DNA of 64,000 nt from Planctomycetaceae bacterium (GTDB taxonomy: Bacteria; Planctomycetota; Planctomycetia; Pirellulales; Pirellulaceae). Location: positions 62,001 through 126,000 of the forward strand of contig JACKHN010000007.1 in the NCBI GenBank assembly GCA_020638975.1, given 5' to 3'. Both the position numbers and the translations under genes were made by a program. The notes below the pieces were generated by a model. That model did no database searches. It saw only the letters and a program-made list of their open reading frames with translations, and was not told where the DNA came from. This document shows positions 32,063 through 40,990 of this stretch, in pieces. Position 1 is the stretch's first letter. Each line of letters begins with the position of its first letter.

Positions 32063-34219
32063 ATGTGTGACGAGCGATCAGAGCAACCGGTCGATGCCGA
32101 GTTGCGGAACGTCAAACTTCCGCCGGGGCTGATGGCGCGTCTAAAGGCAGTGACTGAACCAACAAACAACGAGATTGATGCCGCTCTACGGGGCCTTGAG
32201 TTACCGCAAGGGCTTGCCAGTCGATTAAAGTTTGTATTGGAAGAGGAAGCCCTCGACGAGTCACTTCGGGCCGTTGACGTTCCGGCGGATCTGCTGGCTC
32301 GTTTACGAATCATCCCCGAACGGCGAAGGGAGTCGCCACTCCGTCGTTTTGTGCTGGCGGCTTCGTTACTTCTGATAATGACAGGCAGCTTCTTCGGTGC
32401 GATTGGCGGGATATTGGCTTCGATTCGACCGCTCGCGAATCAATCAACATCGCTGCCAGTCATCGAGGTAGGCCCTACACAACTCGTTGCCCTGCCGCCC
32501 GAACCGGTGCGTCTCTCCAACGATCTGGCCACGGAACTGTTTGCCACGCGCACGACACCGGTTGTTTGGAAAGGTGGACCGCTGCGAGTCGACCTTGTCC
32601 GACTTGACGAGACCACGACACCGGGCCCGGCCGGTCAATTGATCCGTGACGTGGCGCGTGGACTGCAATTGGGAAGCGATGTGTTACTAATGCGATGGGG
32701 CACGTATGCGTCTCCTCAGCAATTGACGCAGCGTCTTCCGGAATTGGAGCGAATCCGACGAGAACCACTCGCGGGCGTCGATCTGCCCTTGGTCTCAGGC
32801 TATGACCGCGCGTTCCTGCATCGCTCCGCAACGCATCCCCCGGTCTTTCTCGCAGCGGACGAACGCTTGCAATCGATTCACGTGCCGCTCTCGACATCGA
32901 CCGCCAGTTTCCAGCGAGCAGAACAGTTGGTCGGTATTGGACGCGTACCGGAGCAACAGGAGATCCGCCTCGAGGATTTTCTAGCCGCAGTCGAGTACGG
33001 GTTTCCTCTTCCTCGCGACGAGGACGTATCGGTCACAATCTGTGCCGGACCAGCGCCGTTCAGCAGCCAGAAGCATGTGCTCGTGCAAGTTGGAGTGAGA
33101 GCGACTCGGCGGCTGGGCAATTTGCCGACCCATGTTTCCGTCGCGGTCGACGTATCACAGAGCATGTTGGAACAAGGACGTATTGAAGCCGTTCGCGTCG
33201 CCCTCGAGAAAATGTTTGAACACCTCGATGCGGATGATTCGGTTTCTCTCATTGCCGTAAATCACGAAGTGACTCAGCAACTCGACTTTGCAAGCGCCGA
33301 TGAACAGGATTTGCTCGACGCGTGGATCAACTCGCTCCGAGTGGGTGGAGGAGATCGTCCGGTCGCTGGTATCCAAGCCGCTTTGTCGCTCGCCCGCGAG
33401 GCTCCCCGCGGCGACGGCGTCTTGCGTCAGATCGTCTTCGTGACAGACGGTGCCGCCAAACCAAGCCTCGACGAACAGAAAGAACTCAACCGACTGCTTG
33501 CGAATGCCAAGGAGAGCAAAATTCAGACGACGATGCTTCGGATTGACGATGGCACGAGCACGGGCGCAACGAGCACGGGCGCAACGGGACCGGGCGACGA
33601 CGAATACGCGTCGATTTCTCCAAATGACCTACCTTGGAAATTGGTGGAATTGGTTTCGGGAGTGTCGTCCGTAATTGCACTGGATGCGCAGGCTCGTGTG
33701 GTCTTCAACCCAAAGGCCATTAAAGCCTACCGTTTGGTAGGTCATGGCCCGTCGTCGTCAACAGGATTGGGGGATGACGTGTGGGAGAGTGATTTGCGGT
33801 CGGGACAGGAAGCGACGTTACTTTTTGAAGTCTGGGCGCATGACAGCTACGAAGACGAACTGGCAACCGTGACGGTCCAATGGACTTCGCCGAATACGAT
33901 TGGCCGGAAGGAGAGTCGCCGGGCGTCTCTTGACCGATATGATGTTGCCACCCGTCTTTCGGAGTCTGCTCCAACGCTCAGATCTGCGGCGATCGCCGCA
34001 GAGATTGGTGCGAGGCTACAGGGCATCGGCAGCTTTGAATTGCGGTCGGGTCAAAACTTCCGGAGTCGAAGAAAGCCCGCCAGTTGGCAGGAAGTCATCA
34101 CTGCGGCGTCGGAGTTGACGGCGGAGGTTAGTATTTCGGAGGACTTTTTAAGGCTTCTCGAACTGGCTCGAAAGCTGGAAGCTCTTCGGAGGCCATCCGA
34201 ACCGTCAACGACCTTGTAG
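32063..34219 (+). CDS. VWA-domain membrane protein with N-terminal tandem module (putative sigma regulator)
   Basis: The 718-residue protein has three N-terminal copies of a roughly 22-residue module at about 10-31, 38-59 and 64-85; their cores are LRNVKLPPGLMARL, LRGLELPQGLASRL and LRAVDVPADLLARL. A membrane helix follows at about 95-118, then an outer part with a VWA domain around 350-540 with DVSQS (MIDAS) and VTDGAAKPS, and a C-terminal region resembling the tail of bacterial VWA/YfbK-type proteins. A Thr/Ser/Gly run with GTSTGATSTGATG interrupts the VWA domain near residue 497. The cytoplasmic modules probably hold the ECF sigma factor encoded just upstream, but they are not a known anti-sigma fold. 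The stop codon lies inside palindrome B1. Confidence 0.8.
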   Translation: MCDERSEQPVDAELRNVKLPPGLMARLKAVTEPTNNEIDAALRGLELPQGLASRLKFVLEEEALDESLRAVDVPADLLARLRIIPERRRESPLRRFVLAASLLLIMTGSFFGAIGGILASIRPLANQSTSLPVIEVGPTQLVALPPEPVRLSNDLATELFATRTTPVVWKGGPLRVDLVRLDETTTPGPAGQLIRDVARGLQLGSDVLLMRWGTYASPQQLTQRLPELERIRREPLAGVDLPLVSGYDRAFLHRSATHPPVFLAADERLQSIHVPLSTSTASFQRAEQLVGIGRVPEQQEIRLEDFLAAVEYGFPLPRDEDVSVTICAGPAPFSSQKHVLVQVGVRATRRLGNLPTHVSVAVDVSQSMLEQGRIEAVRVALEKMFEHLDADDSVSLIAVNHEVTQQLDFASADEQDLLDAWINSLRVGGGDRPVAGIQAALSLAREAPRGDGVLRQIVFVTDGAAKPSLDEQKELNRLLANAKESKIQTTMLRIDDGTSTGATSTGATGPGDDEYASISPNDLPWKLVELVSGVSSVIALDAQARVVFNPKAIKAYRLVGHGPSSSTGLGDDVWESDLRSGQEATLLFEVWAHDSYEDELATVTVQWTSPNTIGRKESRRASLDRYDVATRLSESAPTLRSAAIAAEIGARLQGIGSFELRSGQNFRSRRKPASWQEVITAASELTAEVSISEDFLRLLELARKLEALRRPSEPSTTL

Positions 34220-34270
34220 GGTCCGCTTTTCCCACCAATCAGCGACATCGGTGGGCACAGGCCACCCTAC
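34216..34270. repeat. Intergenic palindrome family B, copy 1
   Basis: The element begins with GTAGGGT and ends GGTGGGCACAGGCCACCCTAC; the left arm is degenerate (GTAGGGTCCGCTTTTCCCACC). The TAG of its first bases is the stop codon of the VWA gene. The second copy lies at 37855-37905. Confidence 0.8.
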
Positions 34271-34533
34271 CAACTGTCTCAGTCTGAAGCGTCAAGAGAC
34301 CCAAATCGGAACGAGAGTGAACATTACCGACCGTGAATGGTTGATAGTCGAACGGTTTGACTATATTCTGGAGTGTAACTGCCTTTTGTGTCTGTTGTTG
34401 TGTCGAATTGCACCGGAACCATTATCGATACGACTCGATGATCGAGACTTCAAAACCTTGTAGTATCGGTCTAGGCTCAGACGCTGTGCGATCGCTCCGA
34501 AATTCTGCGACGAGCGTTTAAAGGAATTAATTG
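34220..34533. other. 314-base intergenic region before the TPR/Exb operon
   Basis: The left 50 bases are the rest of palindrome B1. Further on, 34341-34346 (TTGATA) and 34362-34367 (TATATT) are promoter-like but with a short 15-base spacer. The right end has AAGGA ahead of the next gene. Confidence 0.3.
34341..34367 (+). promoter_or_regulatory. Weak candidate promoter of the TPR/Exb operon
   Basis: TTGATA and TATATT hexamers each match the sigma-70 consensus well, but the 15-base spacer is two bases short of ideal. It lies about 167 bases before the first gene of the operon. Confidence 0.25.
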
Positions 34534-37500
34534 ATGAAGATGCTGCCATCCACTTTCCCACATCGGCGCGATCGGTATGGGTTCGTTTTGGTTTTAATAC
34601 TGATCGTCTCGGGGAGTTTGTGCGACTTCGTTGGAGACGCCCAAGCAGCCGAGCCAGCGAGGGAGTTTCTGAACGGATTGCGAGAACGCGGGCTCCACGA
34701 CGTGGCACTCGACTACTTGGAAATGATGGAAAATAGTCCGCTCGCACCGGCGGATTTGAAAGAAATCATTCTGTACGAGAAGGGCGTCACGCTGATCGAA
34801 GGCTCGCGAGCTCAACGAGATCAAGCGCTTCGCGAGGCGGTCTTGAACGACGCGCAGCAGATGCTCAAGGAGTTCACTGAGAATCCGCGAACTGCTCAAC
34901 ATGCCCTAGCGAATTCTGCCCGCAGCCAACTCGGCAACCTCATTGTCGAGCGAGCCAGAATGACCGTCGAGGCGTCGAAGAAGGGTGACAAGGCGAAGCT
35001 CCTTAAGGAAGCTAACGCCTTGTATGAGCAAGCCTACAACGTATTCAACACGATGCAGGAAGAGGTGCGAGTTCAACTGGAACGAATACCAAAGGTTCTG
35101 GACCTGAAGGACAAACGTCAGGCTTCGATGGCCGAACGTCGCACGCAATTGCGTGCAGATTACCTGCAAACGCAGCTGACCGCAGCCGCCATCCGTGAAG
35201 AGATGGCGGACACGGTCGAGGAGGGATCGGAGCCGTTTAAGAAACTGCTGACGGAAGCCGCTACGCAGTATGACGAAATCTACAAGAAGTACCGAACGCG
35301 TTTGGCGGGACTTTATGCTCGCATGTACCAGGGGCGAGCAAATCAGCGGATTGGCAAGTTGCAAGACGCGCTGGGTTACTACAGCGAATTACTCGATCAG
35401 CCTGACGAGCCCGAAGCCTTTCGTTTGTTAAAGACGAAGACGCTCCGTTTGGCGATGGACGGCTGGTTGCATCCCTCTGAAAAGAAGTACGTCGAAGCAA
35501 TTCGACGCGGATCGGATTGGGTGAAAAAGTCACGCCCGACAGACGATCGTGATCCGGATTGGTTGGCAATTCGCCTGAGTTTAGCCAAAGCCTACAAAAT
35601 GCAGGCGGACGAAGCTGAGAAAAGTGACGCTCGCACGATCAGCCAATCGATCTCGGAAGCCAAGAAGCAAGCCAACTTTGTTGCCAGTAAAAGCGGCGAA
35701 TTCCAGGAAGAAGCCAGAGGATTGGTAGCGTTGCTGGGCGGTCCCGATCGGTCAGGTGAGAAGCCTGATCCCCACACGTTCGAGGAAGCGAAGGCGGCCG
35801 GTAAGGAAGCGCTCGATTCGATCCAGACCGCTTCACTCGTCGCATCCCAAGTTCCTGCCCGGATCGCAAAAGAGAAAGACGAGGCTGCCAAAAACGAACT
35901 GACGAAGCAGTTGGAGGAAGCCCAGGCGACGCTGGCGACTGCGCAAAGCGACGCCATGCTGTACTACCAACTGGCGTTACGGCTGGCGAACGATGAAACG
36001 TCGATCGACGACGTGAACGTCGTGCGTTACTTCCTTTGCTACTTGTACTACCTGGAGCGGGATTATTACCGAGCTGCGTTGATGGGCGAGTTTGTGGCGC
36101 GGCGTTATCCCGATAGTGCCGGGGCAAGGCAATGTGCCAAGATCGCGCTGGCTTGCTACATTCAGATCTACGGCGAGACAAATGCTCTGGCAGAGACGTT
36201 GTTTAAGGAGCTTGACGTCGACAAGAATGGCTCAATTACTGAGCAGGAACTCGCGTCGCTGCCCGAGATTGCGCAAGGCGCAGACAAAGACGCCGATCAG
36301 AAGGTGACTAGCGCCGAGTTCTCGGAGAGACTCGTCGAATTTGATGTCGCTCACATCGTCTCGATCGCTGAATATGTAGCTGACAAATGGTCCGATCAGC
36401 CCGAGGCAGAAGAGGCGCTCAACACACTTGTTCCGTTCATGATCAACGCCGGTGAACTCGACCGTGCCGAGCAGTTCCTCACAAGGATTCCAGAGTCCTC
36501 GCCCAAGCGTGGTGATTCGGAACTAAAGACTGGGCAAGCGATTTGGGGCACCTACTTGCGGGCGTCGCAACAGTTGCAGGTTTTAGAAGCGGACGGTCCG
36601 CCGGCGGACGTTGACATGGCCGCAAAACGCGACGAACTCGTCAAGCTTCGAACGAAAGCCTTAGAAATTCTCACGGCCGGCTACGGACGACTACAACCCG
36701 GCACGCCAGCCAGTCGCACCATTGTGACTGCGTTGCTGTCCCTTGCCCAAGCTCAACTCGAGGCGCAACAAGCTGCCGAGGCGATCAAGGTATTAGAACA
36801 CGAAACGCTCGGGCCGCTTGTCTTAGTGAACAAGAAGGACCAATCAGCTAGCGACGCGGCAGTCGTCGAAGAGATCTACAAGACCGCGTTGCGAGCCTAT
36901 ATCTCGTCGCTGGGCGGCGCGGACGGAAGTGGAGCCATCGATAAAGCCAAAGACGTTATGGAGAAAATGAAGGCGGCGATTGGTGGAACCCCAGAGGGTG
37001 AACAACGCCTTGTGTCGGTCTATGTTACCCTCGCTCAAGATCTGGAAAAGCAACTAGAATCTGCCACGCCCGAAGTGAAACGTGCGCTCTCGTTGGGCTT
37101 CGAGACCTTCTTGCGTCAGCTGAGTGAAGGCACGACCGAACTGAGCATTTTGAACTGGGTCGCGGAATCCTTCTCGAAGCTCGGCAAAGGCATGGACGAT
37201 GGCGAAGCATTGAATGAAGACGCGAAGAAGTATTACCAAGCGTCGCTCGATGCGTTCCAGAACATTATCGACAAGGTCAAACTTGACCCGAACATGAAAG
37301 TTCAAGTTCAGCTGCGTATCGCGAGCGTTTATGGTGAAATGCGAGAGCACGAAAAGGCGGTCGGCATGTTCGAGGATATCCTCGGCGCCAACGCCAACGC
37401 TCTCAACGTGCAAGTAGAAGCCGCCAGGTTGCTCGAAACTATTGCTAAGCAGCCCGGGCAAGAGGGGCGGTATATGGATGCCATCGTGGGCATTCGCAAA

Positions 37501-37809
37501 GACGGCGATCCGAAGCCGGTCATCTGGGGTTGGGGTGGGATTTCACAGAAGACCGCCGGCAACGCGAAGTTCATGGACACGTTTTACGAAGCTCGCTTGC
37601 ACCTCGCCCAATGTCGCTATGAACATGCATTGCGGCAGGATGGTGCCGACAAAGAAAAATCGTTGGCCTCTGCCAAGCAGGACATTTCGATCACAAAGCG
37701 GCTGTACCCGGAACTTGGTGGTGAACAGATGACGCTGAAGTATGACAACTTGTTAAAGAAGGTTCAGAATGCGTTGGGCGAACCAGCGGTTGGACTGAAG
37801 GGCGTGTAA
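34534..37809 (+). CDS. Large exported TPR-type protein with an EF-hand pair
   Basis: This 1091-residue protein has a signal peptide (YGFVLVLILIVSGSLC, cleavage probably after AQA) and is then almost wholly helical, with tetratricopeptide-like units such as LAGLYARMYQGRANQRIGKL and MKVQVQLRIASVYGEMREHE. Between them, two EF-hand loops occur at about residues 558-569 (DVDKNGSITEQE) and 583-594 (DKDADQKVTSAE), each with acidic residues at 1, 3, 5 or 12 as calcium binding needs. It is the first gene of the unit leading to ExbB and two ExbD proteins, so it is probably a periplasmic scaffold served by that motor. I see no lipoprotein box. Confidence 0.75.
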   Translation: MKMLPSTFPHRRDRYGFVLVLILIVSGSLCDFVGDAQAAEPAREFLNGLRERGLHDVALDYLEMMENSPLAPADLKEIILYEKGVTLIEGSRAQRDQALREAVLNDAQQMLKEFTENPRTAQHALANSARSQLGNLIVERARMTVEASKKGDKAKLLKEANALYEQAYNVFNTMQEEVRVQLERIPKVLDLKDKRQASMAERRTQLRADYLQTQLTAAAIREEMADTVEEGSEPFKKLLTEAATQYDEIYKKYRTRLAGLYARMYQGRANQRIGKLQDALGYYSELLDQPDEPEAFRLLKTKTLRLAMDGWLHPSEKKYVEAIRRGSDWVKKSRPTDDRDPDWLAIRLSLAKAYKMQADEAEKSDARTISQSISEAKKQANFVASKSGEFQEEARGLVALLGGPDRSGEKPDPHTFEEAKAAGKEALDSIQTASLVASQVPARIAKEKDEAAKNELTKQLEEAQATLATAQSDAMLYYQLALRLANDETSIDDVNVVRYFLCYLYYLERDYYRAALMGEFVARRYPDSAGARQCAKIALACYIQIYGETNALAETLFKELDVDKNGSITEQELASLPEIAQGADKDADQKVTSAEFSERLVEFDVAHIVSIAEYVADKWSDQPEAEEALNTLVPFMINAGELDRAEQFLTRIPESSPKRGDSELKTGQAIWGTYLRASQQLQVLEADGPPADVDMAAKRDELVKLRTKALEILTAGYGRLQPGTPASRTIVTALLSLAQAQLEAQQAAEAIKVLEHETLGPLVLVNKKDQSASDAAVVEEIYKTALRAYISSLGGADGSGAIDKAKDVMEKMKAAIGGTPEGEQRLVSVYVTLAQDLEKQLESATPEVKRALSLGFETFLRQLSEGTTELSILNWVAESFSKLGKGMDDGEALNEDAKKYYQASLDAFQNIIDKVKLDPNMKVQVQLRIASVYGEMREHEKAVGMFEDILGANANALNVQVEAARLLETIAKQPGQEGRYMDAIVGIRKDGDPKPVIWGWGGISQKTAGNAKFMDTFYEARLHLAQCRYEHALRQDGADKEKSLASAKQDISITKRLYPELGGEQMTLKYDNLLKKVQNALGEPAVGLKGV

Positions 37810-37854
37810 TATTGACCGTCACACTCCGTGGGCGGATTTGTTGAATTGATCATC

Positions 37855-37905
37855 GTAGGGTGGGCTGTGCCCGCCAAACGAAATGGTGGGCACAGCTCAC
37901 CCTAC
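37855..37905. repeat. Intergenic palindrome family B, copy 2
   Basis: GTAGGGTGGGCTGTGCCC and its near-perfect complement GGGCACAGCTCACCCTAC are arms separated by about 15 bases. It lies between the two TPR genes, 45 bases after the first, and would form a strong hairpin in the mRNA. Translation of the second gene starts 23 bases after it. Confidence 0.9.
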
Positions 37906-37927
37906 TAGAAACTCGAAGGAGTTACGG

Positions 37928-38977
37928 ATGCGAACCGATAAGTGGATTTTCCTATTCTGCTTGATCACCCTAGGTGGGCTTACAAGCAAGGCTACGGCCC
38001 AGTTTGATCAAGTCTATGGTTTCCGAGGCTCGCCAACGAACGGCATCATCTCGGATGCTTCGACGCCAACGGAGATCGTGATCGAAGTCTCGGGGTCAAA
38101 GCGATCGATTCCCGTCAACGAGGTTCGTCGCATTACACTGGCAGACGATCCGCCGGAGTTGCGCCGTGGCCGCGACAACATTCTGACGGGACAGATCGAA
38201 GCTGGCTACGATGACTTGCGAAAGGTTAATGCTGCGGAAATCAAGCGCCCCCTCACCAAAGCCGACTTGCAGTATTATCTCGCCTATTGCGAGGGTAAGC
38301 TTGCGTTAACCGGTGGCGGCGACAAAGGGGCCGCGGCGAAGTCCATGTTGGCATTCGTGGGTGCGAACGCTCAAAGCTATCACTTTTTTGAGGCAGCTGA
38401 GTTACTGGGCGACTTGGCGGTCTCTCTGGAAAGCTACGATGGTGCCGCCAAGTACTACGGGGCACTCGCCGACAAGGCCCCCTGGCCCGATTACAAGATG
38501 CGTGGTGCGGTTCTCAAGGCAAGAGCGTTGATGCGGAAGGGTGATTTCGCGGCCGCCTTGACCGAATTTGATGCCGTTATCGGATCTCGCGTCGATACGC
38601 CTGCCGCGATGCAGCAGAAACTCCTAGCACAAGCCGGCAAAGCAAGTTGCTTGGCGGGGACAGGAGCGCCGGCGGAAGGGATTGCGATCGCCGAGGAGAT
38701 CATCACCAAGAACAGTCCCGAGGACAACGCGGAGCTATTTGGCAGAACGTATAACGCTCTCGGAGCCTGCTATTTAAAGGCCGGCAAGCCAAAGGAAGCT
38801 TTGATGGCCTACCTGCATGTCGACGTGCTGTTCTACGCAAATCCTGAAGTTCACGCCGAGGCCCTCTACAATCTGAGCAAGCTTTGGCTGGCAATGAAGA
38901 AGCAGGATCGGGCCGATAGCGCTCGGAATCTGCTCACGGATCGATATGCGGGCAGCGTGTGGGCAAAGACTCAGTAG
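37928..38977 (+). CDS. Exported TPR-type protein
   Basis: The 349-residue protein starts at ATG 37928 with AAGGAG 6 bases upstream. It has a signal peptide (WIFLFCLITLGGLTSKATAQ) and an opening beta-rich part, FRGSPTNGIISDASTPTEIV with VSGSKRSIPVNEVRRITLAD, that looks like a small barrel. TPR-like helical pairs follow, for example YDGAAKYYGALADKAPWPDY and FGRTYNALGACYLKAGKPKE. It is probably a periplasmic partner of the larger TPR protein upstream and of the ExbB/ExbD unit downstream. No catalytic residues are visible. Confidence 0.72.
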   Translation: MRTDKWIFLFCLITLGGLTSKATAQFDQVYGFRGSPTNGIISDASTPTEIVIEVSGSKRSIPVNEVRRITLADDPPELRRGRDNILTGQIEAGYDDLRKVNAAEIKRPLTKADLQYYLAYCEGKLALTGGGDKGAAAKSMLAFVGANAQSYHFFEAAELLGDLAVSLESYDGAAKYYGALADKAPWPDYKMRGAVLKARALMRKGDFAAALTEFDAVIGSRVDTPAAMQQKLLAQAGKASCLAGTGAPAEGIAIAEEIITKNSPEDNAELFGRTYNALGACYLKAGKPKEALMAYLHVDVLFYANPEVHAEALYNLSKLWLAMKKQDRADSARNLLTDRYAGSVWAKTQ

Positions 38978-39108
38978 TTATCCGCTTGTTTACCACTAGT
39001 GCCGCGTGCGATTAGAATGCGGCTGAATTAGAATAGCAGTTCGCCGATCACTGGCGAGAACATCTTTACGGAATCAGTTTTACAGAGACCTGGATCTCGG
39101 AGGCGAAA

Positions 39109-39921
39109 ATGCGTCATCGTGCTGTGCTTTTTGGAACGCTTGTGGCTGTGATTGGCCTGCTCTGCTTCGATGGAGCATTTCAGTCCGCGAACATCTTTAC
39201 TCAGACGGCGGTCGCTCAAGACGAAGGTGGTGGTGAAGCCGCCGCACCGGCGCCAGCTCCCGCCGGACCTGCGGAAGATGCTCCCCCCGAAGAACTCAAC
39301 GCCCTTCAGTGGCTGTATCAGGCTTTGGGTCCTTTCTACTTGGTGATTTTCCTGGCACTTTCATTCACGCTCGTCGCGTTGCTCGTAATGAACTTGCTAT
39401 CGGCTCGACGGGAAAACGTGTGCCCGGTTAGCTTGGTCGAAGGATTTGAAGCTCATCTGAACGAGAAGCAGTACCAGGAGGCGTACGAGTTGGCAAAGTC
39501 TGACGAGTCGTTCCTTGGCCAAGTCCTGTCGGCGGGATTGGCCAAGTTGTCCGCTGGCTATGCGCAGGCCATCGAAGCCATGCAGGAAGTCGGCGAAGAA
39601 GAGAACATGAAGCTCGAACATCGGCTCAGTTACATGGCGTTGATCGGAACGCTCAGCCCGATGGTTGGTTTGTTCGGAACGGTCGATGGTATGATCCGGT
39701 CGTTCAGCACGATCGCGGTAGCAGGTTCGACGCCGAAAGCATCAGACCTCGCGATGGGTATTTCGACGGCTTTGTTCACGACGCTGGTCGGCTTAGCGAT
39801 CGCGATCCCTGCTCTGGCCGCCTACAATATTTTGAAGAACCGCATTGCAAGATTGGTTTTGGAAGTTGGCATCTTGAGCGAAGGCTTGATGAGCCGCTTT
39901 GAGAAGCCAGAGCAGCAGTAG
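39109..39921 (+). CDS. ExbB/TolQ/MotA-family proton channel protein
   Basis: The 270-residue protein has a cleavable-looking N-terminal hydrophobic segment, a flexible EAAAPAPAPAGPAEDAP region, then three membrane helices: FYLVIFLALSFTLVALLVM, LSYMALIGTLSPMVGLFGTV and FTTLVGLAIAIPALAAYNIL. The second and third match ExbB/TolQ helices that form the pentameric channel around ExbD. The segment MIRSFSTIA and the TPKASDLAMGISTAL loop are family hallmarks. GGAGG precedes the ATG. It should use the proton gradient to drive transport or move partners across the periplasm. Confidence 0.9.
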   Translation: MRHRAVLFGTLVAVIGLLCFDGAFQSANIFTQTAVAQDEGGGEAAAPAPAPAGPAEDAPPEELNALQWLYQALGPFYLVIFLALSFTLVALLVMNLLSARRENVCPVSLVEGFEAHLNEKQYQEAYELAKSDESFLGQVLSAGLAKLSAGYAQAIEAMQEVGEEENMKLEHRLSYMALIGTLSPMVGLFGTVDGMIRSFSTIAVAGSTPKASDLAMGISTALFTTLVGLAIAIPALAAYNILKNRIARLVLEVGILSEGLMSRFEKPEQQ

Positions 39922-39928
39922 TCGTTTA

Positions 39929-39989
39929 GTACGACGGGCCTCCGAGCCCGTCGAAGCTTACACACGACGGCCTCGGAGGGTCGTCGTAC
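39929..39989. repeat. Intergenic palindrome family C, copy 2
   Basis: GTACGACGGGCCTCCGAGCC starts the left arm, and the right arm, ending GGTCGTCGTAC, is its imperfect complement. It fills almost the whole gap between exbB and the first exbD-like gene, so it lies inside the operon transcript, 16 bases before the exbD start. Confidence 0.9.
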
Positions 39990-40005
39990 GGTGAAGAGGT
40001 TCATC

Positions 40006-40452
40006 ATGCGTGTCGCCAAGAAAAAGTCCGGGGGGATTCTCGAAGGAGATCTCACTCCGATGATTGACATGACGTTTCAGTTGATCGCCTTCTTTATGGT
40101 GTTGATCAACTTTTCCCAATCGGAGCAGAACGAGAAGATTCAGCTGCCCGATAGCCAATTGGCCAAGCCGCCGGAAGGACCGTTGGAGTTCCCGATCACA
40201 ATTCACTTGACCACCGAAGGCACAGCAATCATTGGTTCCTCGGAAGTTCCAATTGCGGCGCTAAGCCCGTTTTTGGTCAAAGAGAAGCAAGTTCTCGCCA
40301 GTCAGGGAAAAGGTGCGAACGAGGCAACGGTTATTGTCCGCGCACATAAAGATGCGCAAACCGGACGAGTGCAAGAGCTGATTCAAAAGTGCCAAGAGAA
40401 CGACTTCGAGAAGTTTGCGCTCCGGGCCAAGGAAGACGTAGGAAACAACTAA
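40006..40452 (+). CDS. ExbD/TolR family protein (first copy)
   Basis: The 148-residue protein has the ExbD layout: a short cytoplasmic basic tail (RVAKKKSGGILEGD), then LTPMIDMTFQLIAFFMVLIN with the essential membrane Asp, and a periplasmic domain that ends KFALRAKEDVGNN. I start at ATG 40006 because AGAGG lies just before it; GTG 39991 would add five residues. It pairs with the ExbB homologue and with the second ExbD just downstream. Confidence 0.9.
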   Translation: MRVAKKKSGGILEGDLTPMIDMTFQLIAFFMVLINFSQSEQNEKIQLPDSQLAKPPEGPLEFPITIHLTTEGTAIIGSSEVPIAALSPFLVKEKQVLASQGKGANEATVIVRAHKDAQTGRVQELIQKCQENDFEKFALRAKEDVGNN

Positions 40453-40489
40453 CGTTGCGGCCCATAAAGGGCACTAGGTTTAGAAAGCT

Positions 40490-40990
40490 ATGAAAGTACG
40501 ACACAACAAAGGTGGTGGTGACGACAAGATCGAGTTGCAGATGACGCCGATGATCGACATCGTGTTTCAGCTGCTGGTCTTCTTTATCATGACCTTTAAG
40601 ATCGTTTCGCAAGAAGGCGACTTCAACATCAAGATGCCACTAGCGGCCCCTGCCGCCGGCGCGCCTGATGATCTGCAACTGCCGCCGATGAAGGTCCGTC
40701 TGCGAGCCGGGGGCGGCGGAGTGCTGGCAGGCATGTCGTTGAATGACAAAGGCGTTGGTACGATGGAGGCCCTGCGATTGGAGATCATTGGTGTCGTAGG
40801 CGATGATCGCGGGCCCGGCAGCATCCAAGAAACGGCGGAAGTCGAATTGGATTGCGATTACGGATTGCGATACGAGCACGTAATTCAAGCCATCACCGCT
40901 GTCTCCGGTTACATCGACGATACTGGCAACGTCGTAAAGCTAGTCGAAAAGATCAAATTCGCTCCTCCGCGACAGGCCAGTGGCGAATAG
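40490..40990 (+). CDS. ExbD/TolR family protein (second copy)
   Basis: The 166-residue protein has the same MTPMIDIVFQLLVFFIMTFK membrane helix with its key Asp, after a basic tail (KVRHNKGGGDDKIELQ). The periplasmic part is larger and contains a glycine-rich RLRAGGGGVLAGMSLNDKG loop, which differs from the first copy. Two different ExbD subunits beside one ExbB could give a mixed rotor dimer; this arrangement is recurrent in Planctomycetes. Confidence 0.9.
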   Translation: MKVRHNKGGGDDKIELQMTPMIDIVFQLLVFFIMTFKIVSQEGDFNIKMPLAAPAAGAPDDLQLPPMKVRLRAGGGGVLAGMSLNDKGVGTMEALRLEIIGVVGDDRGPGSIQETAEVELDCDYGLRYEHVIQAITAVSGYIDDTGNVVKLVEKIKFAPPRQASGE

